Assembly: GCA_026873275.1 (NCBI GenBank)
Contig: JANTUC010000002.1
Span: 124,001 to 188,000 of the forward strand
Source of the DNA: Pseudopithomyces maydicus
Lineage: Eukaryota; Ascomycota; Dothideomycetes; Pleosporales; Didymosphaeriaceae
DNA length: 64,000 nucleotides
Reading direction: 5' to 3'
In this document: positions 46,944 through 59,581 of the stretch, piece by piece
Layout of the letters: every line of letters begins with the position of its first letter
Position numbering within the stretch: the first letter of the stretch is position 1
Made by a program: the position numbers and the translations under genes
The notes under the pieces: generated by a model
What the model was told of the DNA's origin: nothing
The model's database searches: none
Seen by the model: the letters and a program-made list of their open reading frames with translations, nothing else

Positions 46944-49008
46944 TTGTAGATTTGCCTGTATCTGTCGCAATCTGGTGGGACAGCATAGCATACCTAGATA
47001 ACCGATGCCTATTCAATACTAAAGTTCTCACAGTATCTTACCGAGTCCTGGCATACCTTTCAAAGTTTTACAAATCGTAAATTCTTTCAAAAGTCCCAGT
47101 TTGCCTAAAAGCGAGATTTTTTCTACACCACCAGAGCCACACAATACCCAACCCCAACCGAGCATTCTACCGCGCAACAGTACGTATGCATCCCCGAGGA
47201 ACTCATCCTTCGGTCTTCCGATCCCCCCGATTTCATCCTCAGAACACGAACACCAAATACCACAACACCATGTTCCTGTCGCGATCCCATGCTCCCTCAC
47301 CCCATCCAGATGTCCCCACACCACCACCCAATATCACCACCCCACGACACCACCCTCCACCAAAAAATCCCATACCAACCCCCAAATCCGCCTCACAACT
47401 CCCCAGCCTCCATCCCACCGTCCCACCACCCCATCTGCCGACCCCCCCCAGCCCCAGCCCCTACCCGCCCGCCCCCACCCCACCCAATACGAACAACCGA
47501 GTCTAAGCCCCCTCACCCACCACTCACCCATGAAACCGCACAGCACAGCCCAACTCATAAGCGCCTCACCGGAATGTCGATACATCACATGCGTGAGTCT
47601 CGCCCCATGCGCGCCGCGGTTTGTGTACGTATTATGTGTACATGGTATGTGTGGGTTGCGGATGGGTGGTGCCTGGTTCGTGTATGTACATACCGCGGGT
47701 GAGACATGTGCCTGTGCCTGTATGTGTGTGTGTATGTGTATGTGGCGCGAAGGCTATGGGGACGCGGGGACGTCGAGCGGGTACTGGTTTTACATACATA
47801 CATACCTATGTGCATGTGCATGCGCATGTGTGCAGTATTCAGTATCCAGGGCCTTGCGCCTTAGGCCAGGCACGACGCACGAAGCGCGGATGTGCATGTA
47901 GTTCTGACACACACATGTGCACACCAAGAAAGCAGTGTCGTTCCAAGGAAAAGTGTAAAACAGCCGGCCTAAAACCCGCACGTCATGCCGCTTCGCCCCG
48001 TTCCATATATGTTGACTTTGTATCCTACGAAGGATGAGACTCGCGTCACGCTGGTGCGATCAGCGCGAGCGACACGTGCGTGTGGGATCTGATCGTCAGG
48101 TCGGTTGCTGATGGGATGGACGGGACGCATGTATGCTGGCGGAGGAGGATTGGGCGTAATTGTTCCTTTGCGTATTGAACGGTGGGGTTGTGGATCGGGC
48201 GGGAGGGATGGCGGGGGTGGGTGTTGGGTGGGGTGGGGAGGGAGTGCTGTGTAGTGTGTGTGTATGTGGAGGTAAGAGGTCAAGTCGATATGGTGATGTG
48301 TTATAGTATCACAAGTACGACCCTGCAACGGAGGTGTATGCACATGCATCTTAATCAATCGATAGAAATGTAGATAGATGGATAGATAGATAGCCATATA
48401 TTCCCATTTCTACAGGTATGTATGTATATACCACCACCTCCTCTCACACACACCCATCCCACCATACATAGAAAACAAGCGCACCAGCCTCGCTGTGCAA
48501 TATGTAAAAAGTAAGCAAGCCGTCCGTCTTTCCAGACCAGCCTGCATAGAATCGAAGTAGACAGATAGACAGACAGACAGACAGACAGATAGATAGGTAT
48601 AGATAGATGGATGGAAGAAGCTTGTTTTTCAAGCTCCGCGACGCCATTCTCAACGCTGCAACTAAAACATACTCGAAATGAAGCGAAGCGACGAGATTTT
48701 GAGTGGGTATCATAAAGATCGTGACGGGAAAAGTGATGGAGAGAAGAAGAAAGGAGAAAAAGGTGAAAGGAAAGAAAGAAAGAAAGAAAGAAGTGAAAAA
48801 AGGGAGACGCGAAAAAGGGGGAATCCATCCCCCAAGATATTACAAAAATATCATCGTAGAAGCGAAGAAAGCTCAGCTCAGCTCAGCTCAGCCCAGAGCA
48901 TCGAAGAGCGTCACAAAAAAAGGGCCAGAAGAAAAGGTCCAAAAAGGCAGACCCGCCGAAGAAGAAGAAGAAGAAGAAGAAGAAGAAGAGAGCCAAAGAA
49001 GAATCCCA
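46944..49008. other. 2-kb spacer with Pro-rich open frames and microsatellites
   Basis: Open frames at 47101-47901 and 47270-47506 are Pro/His/Thr-rich translations of C-rich DNA. Simple repeats: CACATGC near 47810-47830, GACA/GATA at 48560-48600, AAAG at 48768-48790, AGCTC at 48873-48893 and GAA at 48958-48989. No supported gene. Confidence 0.65.
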
Positions 49009-52000
49009 TCACATCTCCCTCAGCAACAACTCCACCGCCCTATCCACCCTCAACCCATCCCCCAAATCCGTCCTCCGCAGCGCCTGCCTCGCCATCTCAG
49101 GCGTAAACCCCATATCCACAATCCGATACACCGCGCGATCCACCGTGTTCTCCACAGGCGGCATATCCTGCGTCAACCGCTGCTGCTGCCCCGGATGCTG
49201 CTGCTGGAACGCCGGATGACTATCCAAGCTCGGACTGCTCCTCTGGCTGTGGCTCTGGCTGTGCGTTGCGCTCGAGGCGGGCGAGTACATGTGCGCGTCT
49301 TGCATGTTGTGCTCCGAGGTGTCGGCGTCGCGGCTGGCCTTGCGAAGGTGCTGTTGCTGCGCGAAGGCGAAGGCGGGGTGCTCGTCGAGGCGGGGCATTT
49401 CGGGGATGTTTCCGGAGCGCGACTGGCGGAAGGCGGGGTGCGTGTTTACTTCGCTGAGGGCGAGGCTGGAGCGGTCGCGGGTGGAGGGGACGGTGGAGGG
49501 GGTGGGGTTGGGAGGAGGGGTTGGGCGACTGTGCGGCGAGGGGGGATTGGGAGCGTGGACGGGGTGGTGGGGGGTTGTGTGTGTGTGGTGGAGGGGGTTT
49601 GCACCGGACATGGAGAGGTTTGCCGAGTGCAGGGTGGGGATGTGCGAGACGATGTTGTTGCCGGATTTGGGGATTGGAAGTGGTCGGGTGAGGTTGTTGA
49701 TGACGCCTTCCCATTCGCTGATGGGGCGTTCTTGGTTCATGCGCGTGGGGTCCGTGGAGGTGTTGCTGTTGCGGTTGTGGCGGAGCTCGGCGATGTGTTT
49801 GTGGATGCGCTGTTTTGAGAGGGCGCGTTGGACGTCTTTGTTGGAGTTCTCTGCGTAGGTTGAGGCGATTTTTTCTTCGTAGAGGCGCGATGCTGCTTCT
49901 TTTAGGAAGTGGCGGCGGGTTCCACCGGCTGTGGGTGGTTCCCAGCTTGCCCATCCGTTCTGGGAGGCGAGCATGAATACGGAAGCATCACTCCTGGAGC
50001 AGGGAGCGGAGAGCTCGAGAATGGTGGAGAGACCAAGGGTCAAGAGGTAGTAGTACCATTCATCTGGGCACGTTAGTGATTACTCAATGAGTTAAGAGAA
50101 AGATCCTTACCGAGCATCATCTCTTCTCCATCAATATCGCCACCACGAACATTCGTATTATCGTAGATGCCGTACTCTCTAGCCTGGATAGTGCGGCCTT
50201 CGATCGGTTGAAGCAGCACACCCAAGCAGTTCCACAACTCCATCATATCAAACAGCTGCTCGGCTGATAGACCGTCTTCGTTACCCTTGGCGAAGCACTC
50301 CGGTGCGCTTGCGAGAGTCTCATTGAAGTCATCAGCAAACAGAGCACTGTGAGTAGCAGCCTTCTGGTGCACCAGAGGACCGCCTTTCAGCCAGTCCATC
50401 TGCGCCACAATATCCTCCTCACGCCCCTTTCCAGAGCCAAAGATCTTGCAGAAAGTCCAAATGCGCCACAGTGCATCGTCCACACGTGCCGCCTGGTAGG
50501 GATCCTCGCTGACGATGGCAACGGAAATTTCCCGCCGCATGAAAGACTGGCATTTGTCTTTGATCAGGCCTTTGATGGCTGCGATGATGTACATGTCGCG
50601 GGTGTAATGCTGGATGAAGGACGTTGGTGTATATTCCTGTCGGGGGCGATCGAGTTCTTGTTCGTCGAGCTGGTCGTGGCCGGGGTAGCAGATCTCGCGA
50701 TGTTCCCATGCGGGCGGCGACATCTTGCGGAGCGCTGCCTTCATGAGCTCGAGCTCCTTGCGCTTGAACACGCGGTAGAAGCCCCGGTTGACAATGGCAC
50801 ATGCGAAGAGGTCATCGAGGCTCTCGAGGTTTTCGAGGATGCTGAAGATGACGCCCTCGGCAACCTCGGGAGTAATCGTTCTCTTGATGTCCTTGGGGGG
50901 ATGGGTATCGGCGAGAGGATGAATGTGTCCGTGGTCATTCTCCTCGGATCGGGTATCCTGATGGTAAGGTCCTTGACCCTGCTCTTGGACCGCTTGAGTT
51001 GGGATACGATGTGGTCCTCTGGTACTCGTGACAAGCGGAATCCATCGGGCTCCACCAGTGTCGATCGTCTACTCGATTTCCTAGGCAGCTGAGGAGGAGG
51101 AACAAATGGACGGATGTCGTATGTCACCGAGTCCGCTCGTGCTAGGCCCAGCGGACTCATAGGCGTCTTCTGTTGCGTAAGGAGGTCATCCCACCGATCA
51201 TCCCACACGAAGGCGTTGTCATCGCTGAAGGCGCTGAGCTGTGCTGCGAGGTCATGTTCAGCCTCGCTTAGTGTCGGGCTGCGGATGCCAGGCGAGAAAG
51301 GTTGTTGGACAGCGACCATACCCATGGCTTTGATGGATGCAGGTCTCCCGCGACTGCTGCGAATAGTTGACGTTCGAGCAAGTGATGCTTGGCGATGCGG
51401 AGGGCGCGAGGGACGCGAGGCGACGCGCAAAGGTCGCAGCGAGCACGAGGGTATAAACTCATGATCGTATTCTATAGGAGGATGTTCCCGTGCGTAGTGT
51501 CGTGGCGGTAATGACGGACTTACTAACTGTCGGGTTTCAGACGCACCGGACTTCGCAGTCTCACACGGGGGCCGTGCACCCACTGGGGAGGTAGCGACTG
51601 GGGACGACTCGCTAGAGCTGCGCTCGTGATTTTTTTCAAGAGGCATACTGCTGGAGTTGTTGTATTCGAATTCGTTGCTGGTGTTGGAAGAGTGGCTGCT
51701 GTAGACCGAAGACGAATCGTCGTCGGGTGAATCGTCTGATGAATTTCCAGTTCCATTGGACAAATCCGGGGACCCCATATCGGACTTTGATGTTTTAGAT
51801 TCAATGGGGGCATGAATTAAAGGCTCAGAACGGACATGCTGCGAGCTTATCGGCGAAATTATGGAGTCGCGAACCATCGTCTGCCCTGTAGCTGAGGGCG
51901 GTGACACGTTGTACATGACTTCAATTTCCCCAGATGCAGACCTAGTGTGGCCGTGGTGTGACTTCTGGAAGAATGGGCTGGTGGGCAGTGGCTTTTCGTC

Positions 52001-52641
52001 TTTATGCTCATTGGGTATGACGACTTCGATTTTTGGTTTTGGCTTGGGTGATGGTTTTCGCGGGATGCTCATGGAGCTCCGGTGACTTTTGTGGTGCGAA
52101 TCATGGTGGCTATACTGTACCTGCTCGTTCTTGAAGGTTCCCAATACGCCATCGAGCGAAGTAGGCGAGGTACGAGCTGTTCGTAATGTTGTATTACTGC
52201 TGCAGTGTCGGATAGATGGGGGCAATATGTAGGCTCTATGCACCCGATGCTAGCCTGGCTGATGTGATTGGCCATGGTGGCACGTTTTCGGAGGGGGACC
52301 GGAGCGCGTGGGTTGCTCGTAGGAACGGCGCGCAAAATCGTTCCCGAGCTGTCGGAGGGCTTCCTCTTATGCTGGAGCGACAGGCCTCTCTTCAGTCGAC
52401 TCCTGGTAGACAAATTTGGCGATGGAGCAATGGCTAGCCTGGTGGTAGTAGGTCCGATGCGCTGCGAAGGCCGCTGGGAAAGCTTTGGTGTAGCGTCCGG
52501 GGTCTGATGTGAGAAGTGACGGGATATAGATCTACGGAGGGAGGAGATGGTGTCTGCTGAGCGTCTCTGGACGGGTGGTGGTTGTTGTTTTGGCGAGAAT
52601 ACAGACGATACGTCCGGGGCACCAGTATCGGTATATGGCAT
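49009..52641 (-). CDS. Large UBA-domain protein with an F-box-like helical region
   Basis: ATG 52641 (MPYTDTGAPDVSSVFSPKQQ) to stop at 49009, with a 47-bp intron at 50064-50110 (GTAAGG...CCCAG) and 1195 residues. Two one-base gaps are needed and make the sum divisible by three: plus-strand G5 at 52218-52222 joins CIEPTYCPP to SIRHCSSNTT; plus-strand G6 at 50895-50900 joins SPIPIPP to KDIKRTITPEVAEG. The first 580 residues are disordered and Ser/Pro-rich. TPEVAEGVIFSILENLESLD and LFACAIVNRGFYRVFKRKEL look like an F-box. The middle is a conserved helical domain (MDWLKGGPLVHQKA...DEWYYYLLTLGLSTILEL). The C-terminus is a ubiquitin-associated domain (AVYRIVDMGFTPEMARQALR). A role as ubiquitin-linked adaptor is inference. 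Confidence 0.82.
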
Positions 52642-55600
52642 GGTGGCAGAGCACCAGAGCAGGTCTTCTAATGCGCAAGTCCAAAATAGCAATAGCCTAG
52701 TCTGGCTGGCCTCGCGACGGGCGGGCCATGCAGCTTAGCAAACAGGGTGCGGGTGGTGGCGCTAGACGGAGGCTACCAGGACTGGGGCTGAGAGGATGAT
52801 CTGGGCAAGTATCGACAGATGATGAAGGACAGCGTCGGAGGACATACGAGTTCACGGAAGACATGCGAAAGCAGGCAGCATGCAACTTATCCGTGGACAT
52901 GGCCGGGCACAGCGGGCAATTAACGTCGTGCCCGCCGAAGCCAACAGGACAGCACTCCAGGCTACACGAAGGTAGGCGCTCCGCAGCATTCGGGCAAAGC
53001 TGCTAGACGCCTCGGATACCGCTAGGCTGGGTGCGGAGGGCTCTTGGGATCTGCGCCGGCCTGTCTGATCCTGGCTGACGCTTGGTTGAGAGGCTGGGGC
53101 TTCGGGTGAGACAAGAATAGGCAATCTTGGACGACCAGCCCCGAGCCCGCACTTTGCAGCTCTGCGCTATTGTCTCTGGCCTCCTCCGCGCATGTCACCA
53201 GTCACCAGGCCTTTGTGCGAATGTTTCATGATGCGAAAGACATCGTATTGCTCTGGCGCAGTCGTGTGTGCGACCTCCGTCAGTCACGTTAGCTGTTAAA
53301 AGGCCTCCAGCGGCTCCCCAGCGATGACGTGACGCACGTTCCCCCATCCTTCACACTCACACCTCGAACACACTCCACACTGGCGATCCGATGGCCACAA
53401 CGATCCTTCTTGCACCTATGACGAAACCTGCCGTCCCGTGACGCTTTTTGTCTGCTGTATACATGCGTCTTTACGGGCAACAACGTGGTCTCAGATCTGC
53501 AACCACGCCTCGCTGACGTCGCTGTCTCATCCCAACCACTCCAAGCAGGCTCGATAATGACACCTTTGTAGCCTACTCGTATAATGGATCCATGGATGTA
53601 TATGTCTCACGTGACGTGTCATTCCGGGGCCAATCCCGCCGGCTCGCTCATCGTGAACCTGACATCTGGAGTTACAGCCCAATGCGGCACCTATCCTCAG
53701 CGACCAAGTCCGCACCGCCACACTCTGTGCTGTCTTATTACTATAGCAAATGCGCAAGACCCACTCACACCAAGGTTCTACGCTGCCTCACCGCACCGCA
53801 CCGCACTCCTGCTTAGACACAAAAAAAGATACCTAGTGCTGTCATCAAATCATGTGCCGCCGACCTCCTCAGCTCGAAGGATCCCCATCACCTCTCCGAA
53901 GCTAACACCATATACCCAAGCGACCACCGAAGTCATCAAACCTCCTTTACCTCAATTTCCCAGCGCGGCGTCACCCACGCAGTCGTCGCATCCAGCAAAA
54001 CTAGGGAAAAATCCCACGCCGCCTGCCGCGCTCCACTCTACTCCACTTGGGCATGTCCACAGCCTCCCTCCCTCCCTCCCTCCCAAGCACCATCGCACGG
54101 ATACCCTATAGGTACGTACCGTATGTAGGTAGGTAGGTAAGGTATTTCTGCTCGTCGCGCCATCTCAGATGGTAAACCTCCGTCGCGAAAGCGGGCAGGT
54201 GCCACGCTGCGATTGTGCAAAAGCAGGTCGGACCCCGAGGGCGAAAATTCTCCGGCGAACTGGGCAGGGCTCCCCGTCCTTGTGGGCATGCATCCTCCAG
54301 AGCAGAGTCCACCTGTGTGTGTGCATGTATGTATACCCACCAAACAAAGATCCAACGCAACACCTGCAATGCGCAGTGAGCAACAACTCAAATACCATAC
54401 CCACACCGTCGGTATCGTATACATAGGTACATACATACAAATCCTCATACACAATCGCAATGCGCTCCCTCGTACCGCCTCGTATCCTCCATCCACCTCT
54501 CATCCCTCACCCACTCCCCTATGCCCTTAGCCCACAAACACCACAACATCTAGCTAGCTCCGCACAGCCCCCCACCACCAAGGTCCCCCCAGATGCGGCA
54601 TACGATGCGATGCGATACCAGCATCCCACGTGCATGTACGCGTGTACGCGTGTACGCGTGTACGCCTATATGTACATAACACGCGCGACAGAGCTCGCCC
54701 CGACCTTTCCACCACCATGACCGCCGCTCGAGCCTCGGGGTTCGCCAACGCGCCGTGCTGACCCGCTTTTTTCTTTTCTGGATGCCTGTACCTATGTAAA
54801 AGTCCGACGGACGCCAGCGCTGGGAAATCTCCGTTGCGAGCGTCGTTAGGCGGGACACGTGCGAGTGAGTGGTGCTTGTTGTATCTGTTTTGTTTTGTTT
54901 TCTGCTTATTGCCGGGGACGCTTGTGGTGTTGGGTGGGTGGTGTGGTGGGGTTGGAAGGTACGTGTACATGTACATAGGGGGTGGAGTTGTTAGACGGGG
55001 AGACGGCGGGAGTAAGTTGGTAAGAGGGCAATCACCATGTTTTACATACGAACTGAGAATATAGGTTCGTGTGTATATGCAGGTGTGTGGAAAGGTCGTA
55101 AGCAAGTATGTAAGCCAGCGGAGCGGATCGCGTACCACGTTCCACGTTCCACGTTCCGCGTACGTGTGTACGTACTACGTCGGAAATTTGGAACGAACCT
55201 CCGAGAACATCTTGGAACGTTTTTTTTTTCTGGAAATAATATCGGGATGTTTATTGGACCGATCTTACTCTCATTGGAGCTGTGTTCATTTACGGTGTTT
55301 GGGTCCTCGAGCTTCGAAGCTGGGGTCGTGAGATGTGATGTTAGAGGGTGGAGTTGCTTGGACATGAAGCGGACGGCGGTTGGACTAGTAGATATACTGC
55401 GCGCTTTAGGCTGCGCTGTTGATGTGTATCGAGTGTACGTACATCCATACCCTTGTTGTTTGTTTCTCGATCTTTATCGGTTTCTCGATATCGCGGTTAC
55501 TACTTTTCGTCTTTCTGTGCAACTTGCTTATCGCCCTGCCTCCCTGCAATCTTCGAGTGCACTTCGCCTTGCTGCTTTCTATTACAATACATGGATGATC

Positions 55601-55876
55601 TCTATCTCACAAAGGCTGGGTATCACTGTATGTGTGCACGAGTATGTCTCATGACGTTATTTTCCATACCCAATTATCATCAAGTATGCTCTATGTTGTC
55701 CAAGTGTAATTTTCAGCGTACTATCTTTCTACCCTGTGATAGCGCTACAACCATACTTGGGTTCAAACATTTTTCCTCTGGTGCCGGCATGAGCTGTCTG
55801 GATCTTCACGACGATAATCGAAAGACTTTTTCCAACTTTTCGGACATCTCCAGCCCACATTCCCTTTTCATCGCCT
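52642..55876. other. 3.2-kb spacer, microsatellite-rich
   Basis: Simple repeats: CTCC at 54062-54084, GTAG near 54125-54140, GTACGC at 54637-54665, GTTCCAC near 55138-55157. An ORF at 53584-54111 on + is open for 175 codons but has no domain, no codon signal and a Pro/Thr/His composition typical of chance. The right part (55450-55870) is the 3' flank of the HMG-box gene. Confidence 0.65.
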
Positions 55877-58625
55877 TTAGAAATTAATCTGCGACTCCAT
55901 AATATCCACCACCCTCCTCGCAATATCGATCACATTCCTCCTGACACCCTCCGGCCTCACTACCGCCTGTCCATGGCTCAACGGCAACGTCGTGTTCGGA
56001 TACTGCGCTCCTCCTGGCGTCTGCCCAAGGGCGCTGTAATCCGGCGTTGCTAGCACATCTCGCACGTCGTTGTACAATATCTGCAAACCCGTGTACATTC
56101 GCTTCGCAACCGAGTTCTCGTAGCTGCATACGGAGAGCACGCTGATGTGTGCGGATGCGTAGGCAAGCTCGAGTCCGACGTCTTCGCGGGTGCCTTGGAG
56201 GAGGCGTTGGGATGCCGAGTAGAGGAGAACGGCGCATCCGACGTAACTGGTATATCTATCATGGGTGAATATATGTTAGGAGGTGCTTTTTGCATGCGAT
56301 GTGAGCGGGAGGGGGTGCTGGCTTACAAGGAAACCCAGCAGTGCGAGCGCACCAGGTTGTCGAATTGGAGGAGCGAGGCTACGCGTGCGGATTGTCGGGC
56401 TGCGCTCACACATTGGTCTTCTATGCTGATGAGAGCTTCGAGATCCTCTTTGCTTATGGATTTGTTGGTATCGCCGATGCGAAAGGACCCAAGATCGATG
56501 AGGCAGGTGCGGTAGGGCTCGATAAATAGACCTAGGAAGATGATATGCAGCTGCAGTAGGGAGCGCTTGGTGTGCCAGTCCAGGGTGAGAGGGTCGGAGA
56601 TGCTGATGGAGCTGAGTTGCATCGGAGGTGGGAGCGTTTTGTGCCTATCGCAAAGAATGATGTCTCAGTATCGTATAGAAAGATAGCGCGCGAAAAAAGT
56701 CACCAGCCTGCGGCTAAGTCTAGAGCGTGAAGTGAAAGAGAAGAATTTTGGATGTTTGTTCCTCGGCTACAGTTGAAAAAGCGCCTTTCTGCTGGGCAAC
56801 ATACCATTGTGTTAAAGAATCCATATGCTCGTGCGCGCGTGCCGCTTGTGGATGGTCGATTGCCTTTCTTAGATCAAGTGCTACGTAGGTAGCCAAGCTG
56901 CCGAGCTCAAAAATTCGCTGATGATACATTTCGGAAGAGTTCACGGGATCGGAGGAAGGTGTTTGGTATAACTACATGACATTAGTATTACGATATGAGA
57001 TTCCACGGCTGAGGACCATGTATATACCGTTAGATCTGTGTGCGTAATTCGGGACTCTTGGTGGGTGTTGTACGCAAACCAGCTGCATGTCGATATATCA
57101 GTGCTTTGTAGCATAGCTGATTGTTCGATAGTGTGTACCTTTCAAGAAAAATCACACTGCGGAGAACATTCCACCAATGTTGCAGGTCTGCTTCGGAGGT
57201 TTCGGCTTTGAATGACTCGGATGCAAATGCTTGTCGTCCAATATCAAGAGCGGATGCTTGGGATTGTTAATTGGCGCCTTGATATTTGATGAGTGACTTA
57301 CACATGAGCCGCCTTGCACTACCCACGTTGCTGGTAAAGCGACATATCGCAAGGCAAGCAAAGAGCCTCATGCGGTGGAGATCTCCAACATGCACTGGCG
57401 AGCTCACCATGTAAACAAAATATCTCAAAAACATGTTGGAGAAACTTTTTATATCGGGATGTCCATCGCAATAGCTTCCAATAGCAGCCATCGCAAAAAC
57501 CTCCACTATGGCCGTAGATTTGGACTCGGTAGGCGATCGGTACATGAAATGTACCTTTTGTATGGCCTCTTCACGGCTCCAGAAGTATACTAGCGCACCC
57601 GTACACCCGAGAAAAGTCTCAACGCTCTTGGTTGTTATGTCTTCTTGCGGGAAAGGAGCGACCCTGATGGTTTCCGGATTGATACCGAGATTTTTCGATA
57701 TTCGTTCCACTTCTTCTAAACCGGCTCTCACAGGCGCTGATAGCTCTTGGGATCCAATAGCAGTGTTGTCGATATCCACGTCCATGCTCTGGAACTCCCT
57801 ATTGTCATTGTTTTGATGGATGGTACTCAATTGATCCGAGGATCGAGATGCCACTGGTGATGAATTTGACGAAGCCTGTGCTCGGGGTATTTCGGCGAGT
57901 GATTGGAGATCGGAAGTGCTTGAGTTCCTTCTGTCGGGTGAGCCCACTCGGTCGCTCTCGCTCTGGCCCAACCTAAATTCCTCCAGGTATCTTTGGTAAG
58001 TATGGTAATTTTCAGTTCTTTTGTACTGTTCAAGTTCTTCCCTGTACTCCTGTAGTCTTTCTGTGGCTGGCGCATCCCACGAATGCTCCTTCTCTGCGTC
58101 GGAAATCTCTTTCCATCGTCTCCCGGTTTCCTTTGCGAGATTGGTGAAGGAAAGGCCACGAAGGCCTGGATCTTGTCGGACGTGCTCACCAAAGAGGACG
58201 TAAGCTGTCTTGGGCCGTATGGGGGCGTTTTGGTCTGCTCGTGGGTGGCGACGATAAGCTCTCTTGCGCGGTAGATCTTGAGGGGTCCGAGGGCTTGCAC
58301 TTGCCTGTTTCAACGTCAGCGGTGATGCATCAAGAGGGTTGACAGAGTCTCCGAACCTTTGGTCTGTTAGAAGAGATGAAGTTTTTCGTCATTCGCTGTA
58401 GCTTGCGACGGTCGCCCAGTCTGAAGCCCATCTCGGCCATATCATCCTCCGTGATTCCTGCGGCTTCTCCCCACCCCAAGAAGCCATTTTCCCGCAGGAT
58501 TTCTTCGTATCGATCGAGGCCAGCTTGAGCGAGTGCCGTCTTGAACTCAGACGCGCCGATGGTAGGTCCCGTGGCTGATGGCGGACCTGATGAGCCGAAA
58601 CCCCTCCTGATCCTTGGGAAGTCAT
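55877..58625 (-). CDS. SAM-domain plus HMG-box plus fungal transcription-factor (MHR) protein
   Basis: Seven exons: 58625-58357, 58304-57302, 57256-57139, 57082-57028, 56971-56704, 56644-56327, 56255-55877. All phases close, giving 803 residues. The N-terminus has a SAM-like helical domain (EFKTALAQAGLDRYEEILRE...MGFRLGDRRKLQRM). Next is an HMG box (APIRPKTAYVLFGEHVRQDP...WDAPATERLQEYREEL). The second half is the middle homology region of zinc-cluster regulators (MRLFACLAICRFTSNVGSARR, LDIGRQAFASESF, WWNVLRSVIFLESWF), but no Zn2Cys6 motif is visible. A T is missing in the plus-strand A3 at 56735-56737 (joins SKILL to FSLHALDLAAG). The start is uncertain: ATG 58625 needs one extra G in the plus-strand C4 at 58601-58604, while ATG 58713 is in frame but gives a leader with no domain character. 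Confidence 0.85.
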
Positions 58626-59581
58626 GGTTAAGAAGGAGGGGCTTCCGGAAGCAAACGAAACACGACACGGGGAAGCTGCCTTGGAAGTGGGCGGCGATGT
58701 CACCTTGGGACATTCTCGTTTCGAGGTTCTGATTTGTGCGCGGATGAACAACCGTAGCGAATCATACGGTCCGCTCGTAATGTTGAGTACATTAACGCTA
58801 GTAAGTGGTAATTGTATTTGGCCATGATGGAGCATGGAAAGTTGAAGCTGTGGGTCAGTCTTCGGCATAAACTGCCAGGCCAATCAGGCGACGAGAGAAA
58901 CCTGCAGCATGAACAAAACACAACTTACGGAAATTGGGGATAGGAATCCAGTGTTTGATCTAGACCACACAGTCAGACTCGGAAGTCTTTTCTTTTTTCT
59001 CTTTCTTTTCTACCTGGTAGAACAGAATCTTACCTGTGCAATTCCACTTGCCCCCTGCACGCAGCCCATGTACTCCACATATACACTGCATCAACAGTAG
59101 TGGGATATTTTCCACTCGCATGCAGGAATTCCAGTAGCCTTCCTGCTGTATTAGATAGTTTGGGAGTGATGGAATGTGGTTTGTGATGAGAAGCTGAGTC
59201 GGCAGCCTGGGTTGTGTCATCCGCACGGACCTCAATTGTTGGGATGACAGAGGGAAGGAGCATACTTTCGTTATCGCAGAAATGAAGAGAAAGTAGTGTT
59301 AATGGCTAAATCATTGTTGAATGTTTTCATTCATGAACATACATATTTTAGGTAACCGCCTGTTCGAGCGAGAAGACCCCCATCCTACCCTAGTGATTAC
59401 AAGAAAGTTCGAGCCAATATGGCTTTATCATCAACCGTACCAACGCCTGCCGAAATACCCGTTAAAGAAGAGTTTAAACGCATCGCTAATAAAAGAAATC
59501 CAAATCAGGAACCGCTATTCGGACAAAAGAACGGGATAATCGAGACCGAAAAACACAAGGAAAGGGAAAGGAGTGATTCGC
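58626..59581. promoter_or_regulatory. Upstream region of the HMG-box gene
   Basis: About 950 bp between the 3' end of the RGS gene and the HMG-box gene start, both on the minus strand. It should contain the HMG-box gene promoter and possibly a leader intron. Nothing else is recognisable. Confidence 0.55.

Noticed and set aside
47101..47901. Proline-rich secreted or structural protein
   Set aside because: The frame lacks an ATG at its start and is Pro/His/Thr from C-rich DNA, then turns into microsatellite translation.
53584..54111. 175-codon plus-strand gene
   Set aside because: No domain, no compositional signal, and alternative frames are open equally long nearby.
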